Shown piece after piece: positions 46,772 to 51,692 of a DNA stretch of 51,692 nt (within the stretch, counting starts at the first letter, position 1; each line of letters starts with the position of its first letter). The DNA is taken from contig CAVKYE010000008.1 of the NCBI GenBank assembly GCA_963660615.1, positions 1 to 51,692 on the forward strand, given 5' to 3'. Position numbers and translations under genes: made by a program. Under the pieces are notes generated by a model. That model did no database searches. It saw only the letters and a list, made by a program, of their open reading frames with translations, and was not told the DNA's origin. This DNA comes from Coprosoma sp963660615 (lineage in GTDB: Bacteria; Bacillota_I; Bacilli_A; RF39; UBA660).

Positions 46772-47559
46772 TTGTATATTTTTATTTTTTCTTTTTGAGG
46801 TTTTTGTTCTTCTTGTAAGCTTTTTTTAAGTTCTTTTAATTCTTCTATTTTTTGTCTTCTTGAAAGTATTTTTTCTTCTTTGATTATCTTTTCTTCTTCT
46901 TTTTTTCTATTGTTTGAAGTTTTATTTTTTAGATAATTTTTTTCTTGTTTTTTATATTCGAATATGTTGGTAATTTCAAGCGTGGATGTTAGTATGGCAC
47001 CTGATGTGATTATGGTGGTTATTAATGGGCTATTTAATGGGATGTTTATGTATGTTAGGGCGGTTATTAGGGATAATGGCCACATTTTTATTTTGCCCAA
47101 ATGAGTGCTTTTTTGTTCGCTTCCTTTTTTTGTGGCTTTTTTGTTTACTAGGGCAATTATTCCTTCTAGTGAGGCATTTATTATTAAAATGGGGTTTATG
47201 ATGACTGCGGGTATTATAAGTGCCATGCTGAAGATTTTATCTGTTACGCAGTCTAATAGGGCACCTCCTGGATTGGGATTTTTGGTTATGTGTCTAGCAG
47301 CTAGTCCGTCTAGGGCGTCGGTTGCGGCTGTTAGTGTTATCAGTGAGCCTATTATTATTGGGTTTGCAGTTAGTATTGAGGCATATATTACTGGTATCAT
47401 GGGGATTCTTGATAAGGTAAGGGTATTTGGAAGAAAGTTTTTTTCATCTAGTAGGCTTTCGGTTAGATCGTTTGCTTGTTTTTCGGTTCCAAATTTTTTT
47501 GATATGTTTTTTATTGTTTTGCTATTTTTATTTAAAAATTTATATATTTGTTTTTTCAT
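46762..47559 (-). CDS. CDP-alcohol phosphatidyltransferase family protein with charged tail
   Basis: A 265-residue membrane enzyme. The CDP-OH-P motif is present: Asp81, Asp84, Gly85, Ala88, Arg89, then Gly99, Asp103 and Asp107 (DALDGLAARHITKNPNPGGA then LLDCVTD). There are 9 residues between Arg and Gly instead of the usual 8. The family makes phospholipids such as phosphatidylglycerol phosphate; the alcohol is not evident. Helices surround the motif, and the last 60 residues are a highly charged coiled coil (EEKILSRRQKIEELKELKKS) not usual for the family. Start 47559 follows AGGTGGTATC. It is cotranscribed with the upstream gene at 47581-48111. Confidence 0.85.
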   Translation of the reverse strand: MKKQIYKFLNKNSKTIKNISKKFGTEKQANDLTESLLDEKNFLPNTLTLSRIPMIPVIYASILTANPIIIGSLITLTAATDALDGLAARHITKNPNPGGALLDCVTDKIFSMALIIPAVIINPILIINASLEGIIALVNKKATKKGSEQKSTHLGKIKMWPLSLITALTYINIPLNSPLITTIITSGAILTSTLEITNIFEYKKQEKNYLKNKTSNNRKKEEEKIIKEEKILSRRQKIEELKELKKSLQEEQKPQKEKIKIYKKM

Positions 47560-47580
47560 TGATACCACCTATATAAAATA

Positions 47581-48111
47581 TTATTTTTTTATCATGGTTT
47601 TTGATTTTTCTAACGGAACTCCGCTAAAGGGATATGTTGACATTTCTAACTCATCATTTTTGTATTCAAGAGCAACTACGGGTACTTCGTTTATTAAAAA
47701 AGTATCTAATTTTGGGTAAGGAATGTATCCTTCTTTATTTTCGCCATCTGTTTTAATCATGTGAGTGCCTACTTCGAATTCTTTAAAATCTCCGGTTGGG
47801 TGCCATTCTTCATTTTGAACTATATCATTTTTTTGTAGACCATTTATTTCTAAAACTCTTATGGCTTTTTCATAATTCTCTTTTTCTTTTTGTGTTTCTT
47901 TATATTTTTGGTATGATAGGGCTGCAATTAATACGCCGAAGTTGCTAAGTGTGCAGGCAGTTAGGGTGACATCTGATGGTGATGTTATGTATGTGCTATA
48001 GGATATGATTGGGGCTAGTATGCCTATTGTTCCTGATATTTTGCAGGTCATTTGTTCTTTTTTAAATTTTTTTAATGTTTTTTCGTTTATTTTTAGGTTT
48101 GAAATTTTCAT
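47581..48111 (-). CDS. Two-helix membrane protein of unknown function
   Basis: A 176-residue protein with a charged N-terminus, two close hydrophobic helices (MTCKISGTIGILAPIISYST, LTACTLSNFGVLIAALSYQK, about 21-66) and a charged C-terminal part with a probable beta domain (YEKAIRVLEINGLQKNDIVQ, WHPTGDFKEFEVGTHMIKTD, PVVALEYKNDELEMSTYPFS). I recognise no family. It is first of a two-gene minus-strand operon with the CDP-alcohol phosphatidyltransferase, so a membrane-lipid link is possible. AAAGGAGGACC precedes the ATG. Confidence 0.75.
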   Translation of the reverse strand: MKISNLKINEKTLKKFKKEQMTCKISGTIGILAPIISYSTYITSPSDVTLTACTLSNFGVLIAALSYQKYKETQKEKENYEKAIRVLEINGLQKNDIVQNEEWHPTGDFKEFEVGTHMIKTDGENKEGYIPYPKLDTFLINEVPVVALEYKNDELEMSTYPFSGVPLEKSKTMIKK

Positions 48112-48138
48112 ATTGGTCCTCCTTTTTATATGTGGGTT

Positions 48139-48167
48139 ATTATATATTTATTTATGGTATTTGTCAA
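48139..48167 (-). promoter_or_regulatory. Sigma-A promoter of the 48111-46762 minus operon
   Basis: On the minus strand TTGACA (48167-48162), 17-base spacer, TATAAT (48144-48139). Two further TTTGACAAA words occur upstream (about 48181-48188 and 48222-48230), possible repeated -35 or operator elements. Confidence 0.75.
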
Positions 48168-48233
48168 ATTTACATTTTTTTTGTCAAAGGGTGTATTTGT
48201 ACTTTTTCCTTTGTGTACTTTTTTGTCAAAAAA

Positions 48234-48242
48234 TGTTATAAT
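48234..48242 (+). promoter_or_regulatory. Extended -10 promoter of the glucosaminidase gene
   Basis: TGTTATAAT at 48234-48242, a perfect extended -10. The start with AGGAGG follows within about 20 bases, giving a very short leader. Confidence 0.6.
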
Positions 48243-48266
48243 TAGTGTAAGAATAGGAGGGATATG

Positions 48267-51200
48267 ATGAGTAAGTTTTTTGGGAAAGTTTTTTATTTAT
48301 TTTTGACTTTGCTTATTGTTGTTCCTCTTTTTATACCTAGTTATGAAGTTAAGGCATCTTCTAGTTATTCGGTTGTTATGGTGTCTAATTCTACTAATAA
48401 TAAGACGGTTGGAACTTATAGTTCTTATAGTGAAGCTTTGAAGGTTATGAATTCGCAGAATTCTACTAGTACTAGTGTAGCGTCTATTTATAAAAATGGT
48501 AAGATTATTAATTCTAGATATGCGATTTTTCAATTTTATCCTAATACGGGAACGGTAAATTTGTATCAAAATGCTTCTGACTTTACGGCTTATACTTATA
48601 CTAATCCATCTTCGATGACTGATGCGGCTTTTATTGATTCTAATGAGAGTAGAGTACAGATTATGCTTAATGGTTTTAAGGGCTGGGTTGATATTAATGC
48701 GGGAACAATTATTCCTATTAGTTTGCTTGGTTCTAATGCTGTTAATATTACAGCAAGTGGCCTTCGTTTGAGATCTTCTGCTTCTACATCCTCTAGTTCT
48801 ATTGGAACTATTACTTGTTCTAATGCGGTTTTTAGTTATACAGAGAAAACGGCGAGTGGGGGATATACGTGGTATAAAATCAATTATAATGGCAAGGAAG
48901 GCTGGGTGGCTTCTGGAAGCTGGCTTTATGAGGTTTCTGGTAATAGTTTGAATACTTATTATTATCGTTATAGTACTGGTAATTTGCTTCATCGTTATGC
49001 TTATCATAATGGCACTAGTTATACTGATAATTTTACTAATTTGGGTCCAACGCCTAGTTATTTGACTGAAGGGGTTCATTATTATAGTTTTGATGGTGGT
49101 ATTTATTTGTATAATAGTTTAACTAGTATGCTTGATGATTACCGTGATAATAATTATTCTAGGAGTATTAATGCTTCTAATCCTAATTATGCTTATTATT
49201 TGTATTTGCCTAGTAAGTCGGTTTCGCGGGTTACGGCTAGTGAACTTGATAGTCAGATTACTAATACTTCTTCTAAACTTTACGGGCAAGGTAAGTATTT
49301 TAAGGAAGCTGAAAAAGAGTATGGGATGAATGCTTTGTCAGCGTTTGCGACGGCTAAGAATGAAAGTGCGAGCGGAACAAGTGATATTGCTAAAAATAAA
49401 AATAATGTTTTTGGTTATGGTGCTTCTGATAGTTGTCCTTATTCTTGTGCTTATAGTTATGCTTCTGTTCGTGATTCGATTATGGATTATGCGAAAAATG
49501 GACTTTCTAGTTATATGATTGCTTCGGCTAAGTATTATTTTGGTACACATTCTGGTAATAAGGGAAGTGGAAGAAATGTTAAGTATGCTTCTGATCCGCT
49601 TTGGGGTGAAAAGCAGGCTAGTAACGCTTTTATAACTGATAAGAAAAACAATCTTCGTGATTATAATGCTAATACGATTGGGGTTACGAAATTTGGTAAA
49701 TCTAATGTTTTGGTTTATAGTGATTCATCTGGTAGTAAGGTTTTATATACTATTCAAAATTCTAATTCTTCTTTTAAGGTTTATAATGTTCCGATGACAG
49801 TGCTTGATAAAGTTGGAGATTATTATAAGGTGTATGCGGACAGTACTTCATCTTCGTTTGGATATGTTAAGAAAAGTGACTTGAATGTCAGTAATAGTCA
49901 GCCTACTATTAATGCTTCTGATAAGACTATTTTGCTTAATTCTAGTTTTAATTATATGGAAGGCGTTAGTGCGTATGATAATGAGGATGGTAATTTAACT
50001 AGTAGCATTAAATATAGTGGAACGGTTGATACCTCTAAAGCTGGTGTTTATACGGTGACTTATACGGTAACTGATAATAGTAATTTTTCTTTTAGTAAGG
50101 ATGTTAAGATCACGGTTAAAGGTTCGTCAAATCCTATTATTAATGCTTCTGATAAAGAAGTTAGTCAGTATACTGATTTTAATTATATGGAAGGTGTTAG
50201 TGCGAGTGATGATTCTGGTGATTTAACTGGAAATGTTACTTATAGTGAGACGGTTGATACTAACTCTTTAGGTACATATAAGGTTACTTATACGGTTACT
50301 AATAAAGAAGGCAAGAGTACTAGTAAAATCATTAATGTTAAGGTTGTTTTAAATGAGAAACCGGTGATTGAGGCTACTGATAAGACTGTTTATTTAAATC
50401 ATTCTTTTGATGAACTTGAGGGTGTTAAGGTTTCTGATAGGGAAGATGGTGATATTACTTCTTCTATAAAGGTTGTTAAAAATGATGTTAAGACGGATAC
50501 TATTGGTGATTATGAGGTTACTTATAGTGTGGCTGATAAGGCTGGACAAGAGGTTACCAAGACGATTAAAGTAAGTGTTATTCAAAAGGAACTTAAGGAA
50601 ACTGAAGGTATTAGTTATTTAGATTATATTAAAAATGTTTCTGGTAAGTTAGAAATTAAAGGTTATAATACTATTTTAGGCATTAATAATACTTTGGACA
50701 CCAATATTTCTTATAAGGTTTTGTTTGAAAATGTGGAGACGGGTGAGATTAGTGAGCAGGATGCTACTAGGGTTACTGATAAGTCTTTGATGACTAAACC
50801 TATTTATAGTTTTGATGGTAAGGATTATACTTATTCTTGGTATATGCTTGATGTCGATTTGAGTGCTTTGCCGGAGGGTAATTATAAGATGTATATTGTG
50901 TCTTCTAGTGAGGATTATTATTCTAAGAGTGTTATTAGTAATAAACTTAATAAGACGCAAGATGGTAGTTTTTCTTCTTCTTCTAAGAATGTTATAATTA
51001 GGAGTAATTATAGTTATGATAATAGTCCAGTTGAACTTGTTGTTCGTAATAAAAAGCTTGCTTCTAAAAATGCTTCTTCTTATTATAATCAGTTTGATAA
51101 GTATGTTAATTTTGAATTTACTACTGAAGGTAAATTACATCTTCGTGGTATGTCATATTCTTATGGGGCTAACTTAGGAACTAGCGCGAATGTGTCTCGT

Positions 51201-51530
51201 AAAATTATTTTTGAGAATATGGAAACGTTTGATACTTATACTAAGGATTTGGGCAGTATAACTGATGGTAATTATTCGGCTATTTTACCTGAAAGTGATA
51301 ATTTAGATAAGACTAGAGCTTGGTATGATAAGAATATTGATATTTCGGATATTCCTAAAGGTAAGTATGTTATATATATTACAACTACTTCTAATATAAC
51401 TGATATTTATGAGTTTACGGAGAAGTTAAATAGAAGCCTTGATGATGTGAAGGCGGATATTGATGGTAAAAGCTATAGTTTTAAGATTAATTACGACCGT
51501 GGTAACCGAATTGAGATGACTGTTAAGTAA
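48267..51530 (+). CDS. Large secreted N-acetylglucosaminidase with SH3 and Ig-like domains
   Basis: A 1087-residue exported cell-wall hydrolase. Signal peptide (VFYLFLTLLIVVPLFIPSYE, cut near VKAS), a wall-binding part, an SH3b domain (about 165-225; ASGLRLRSSASTSSSSIGTI, WYKINYNGKEGWVA), then a glucosaminidase domain (about 335-470; KYFKEAEKEYGMNALSAFAT then AKNESASGTSDIAKNKNNVF, with the catalytic Glu in NES). A second SH3-like part follows, then three DUF5011 Ig-like repeats (about 550-775; NASDKTILLNSSFNYMEGVS type). Two C-terminal domains of about 150 residues resemble each other (KVLFENVETGEISEQ, KIIFENMETFDTYTK). It cuts glycan chains in peptidoglycan. ATG 48267 suits AGGAGG spacing better than 48264. 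Confidence 0.9.
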   Translation: MSKFFGKVFYLFLTLLIVVPLFIPSYEVKASSSYSVVMVSNSTNNKTVGTYSSYSEALKVMNSQNSTSTSVASIYKNGKIINSRYAIFQFYPNTGTVNLYQNASDFTAYTYTNPSSMTDAAFIDSNESRVQIMLNGFKGWVDINAGTIIPISLLGSNAVNITASGLRLRSSASTSSSSIGTITCSNAVFSYTEKTASGGYTWYKINYNGKEGWVASGSWLYEVSGNSLNTYYYRYSTGNLLHRYAYHNGTSYTDNFTNLGPTPSYLTEGVHYYSFDGGIYLYNSLTSMLDDYRDNNYSRSINASNPNYAYYLYLPSKSVSRVTASELDSQITNTSSKLYGQGKYFKEAEKEYGMNALSAFATAKNESASGTSDIAKNKNNVFGYGASDSCPYSCAYSYASVRDSIMDYAKNGLSSYMIASAKYYFGTHSGNKGSGRNVKYASDPLWGEKQASNAFITDKKNNLRDYNANTIGVTKFGKSNVLVYSDSSGSKVLYTIQNSNSSFKVYNVPMTVLDKVGDYYKVYADSTSSSFGYVKKSDLNVSNSQPTINASDKTILLNSSFNYMEGVSAYDNEDGNLTSSIKYSGTVDTSKAGVYTVTYTVTDNSNFSFSKDVKITVKGSSNPIINASDKEVSQYTDFNYMEGVSASDDSGDLTGNVTYSETVDTNSLGTYKVTYTVTNKEGKSTSKIINVKVVLNEKPVIEATDKTVYLNHSFDELEGVKVSDREDGDITSSIKVVKNDVKTDTIGDYEVTYSVADKAGQEVTKTIKVSVIQKELKETEGISYLDYIKNVSGKLEIKGYNTILGINNTLDTNISYKVLFENVETGEISEQDATRVTDKSLMTKPIYSFDGKDYTYSWYMLDVDLSALPEGNYKMYIVSSSEDYYSKSVISNKLNKTQDGSFSSSSKNVIIRSNYSYDNSPVELVVRNKKLASKNASSYYNQFDKYVNFEFTTEGKLHLRGMSYSYGANLGTSANVSRKIIFENMETFDTYTKDLGSITDGNYSAILPESDNLDKTRAWYDKNIDISDIPKGKYVIYITTTSNITDIYEFTEKLNRSLDDVKADIDGKSYSFKINYDRGNRIEMTVK

Positions 51531-51556
51531 AGAGGACTTATGTCTTCTTTTTTTGT
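51529..51556 (+). terminator. Terminator of the glucosaminidase gene
   Basis: AAAGAGGAC (51529-51537), loop TTAT, GTCTTCTTT (51542-51550), T run. The stem starts in the TAA stop. Confidence 0.85.
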
Positions 51557-51639
51557 TTAAAAATGGTATTTTGCGGGTGTATTTTTTCTTAAAATACTTT
51601 ATTGTTTTTTTACTTTAAAAAAAAGGAAATGCGAAAGTT

Positions 51640-51692
51640 TTATCGTACCATATATATAGAGAGGATGAGAAGTCCTCTTTTAGAATGGAGGT
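51640..51692 (+). promoter_or_regulatory. 5' leader of a gene beyond the window, with hairpin and ribosome site
   Basis: AGAGGA (51659-51664) and TCCTCT (51672-51677) form a 6-bp hairpin followed by TTTTA, and the window ends in a GGAGG ribosome site (GAATGGAGGT). The coding region starts past the right edge. Whether the hairpin is a regulator cannot be told. Confidence 0.4.

Noticed and set aside
48297..49079. 260-residue minus-strand reading frame inside the glucosaminidase gene
   Set aside because: Composition is an antisense artefact (Ile/Arg/Ser/Thr repeats); the + strand encodes a clear multi-domain wall hydrolase.
1..51692. Reassignment of TGA to tryptophan (Mollicutes-like code), considered because of the low GC
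   Set aside because: Trp is encoded by TGG throughout, and TGA is a true stop for the short SufB/D gene, rel and dtd.
1..51692. CRISPR arrays, rRNA genes, prophage or a replication origin
   Set aside because: No regularly spaced repeats, no rRNA-like sequence, no phage structural genes and no dnaA-box cluster were seen.

Overview
The window is one stretch of a very AT-rich bacterial chromosome using the standard bacterial code: TGG encodes Trp and TGA ends several genes, such as the rel and dtd homologues. Most genes lie on the + strand. Their coding strands favour G and T (GTT, GGT, GAT, AAG codons), while minus-strand genes are A-rich, as expected if + is the leading strand. Strong AGGAGG/AGGTGAT ribosome sites, frequent TTG and GTG starts, extended -10 promoters, a fused SecDF, RNase HIII, class B sortase, spore-coat homologues (CotE, CotD-like) and SpoVB point to a Gram-positive, probably endospore-forming member of the Bacilli. 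An uncultured gut lineage related to Erysipelotrichales/RF39 is my guess; the genus cannot be told.

Layout. 1-4000: tail of a pilin-like gene, a CotD-like coat gene, a HIT hydrolase and a short SUF operon (sufC, a short SufB/D protein, sufS). 4000-11200: a small exported protein, lipid kinase, a degenerate RNase J, miaB, a membrane-anchored protein, cotE, rpsP and khpA. 11200-18300: two small pilins, YigZ, uvrC, three exported or anchored proteins, an HD phosphohydrolase and ndk. 18300-20200: a 216-bp inverted-repeat element upstream of a large pilin-like protein gene, then tRNA-Arg(CCT).

20200-40750 follows a gene order known from Bacillus: greA, tgt, a TIGR04086 membrane protein, spoVB, comN-like, secDF, rel, dtd, (insertion), hisS, aspS, 6S-like RNA. 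The dtd-hisS gap holds about 8 kb of mainly surface genes: an AI-2E-family permease, two tandem thioester-domain proteins with VPNTS sorting signals, an LPKTG protein and an 817-residue charged coiled-coil protein. 40750-51692: RNase HIII, then an envelope cluster (CvpA, thioredoxin, class B sortase with a cytoplasmic domain, LspA, RluD, rhomboid protease), a CDP-alcohol phosphatidyltransferase pair on the minus strand and a 1087-residue glucosaminidase.

The main candidate for something new is the element at 18356-18579. Two 29-bp inverted repeats, each organised like a tyrosine-recombinase core site (arms around a 7-bp centre), flank a short AT-rich segment that carries an extended -10 promoter pointing at the pilin-like gene. 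This looks like a phase-variation switch. Other notable points are the degenerate RNase J active site, the 249-bp perfect identity between the two thioester domains, the possible match of non-canonical VPNTS signals to the unusual sortase, the shortened SUF operon, and repeated overlap of stop codons with terminator hairpins.
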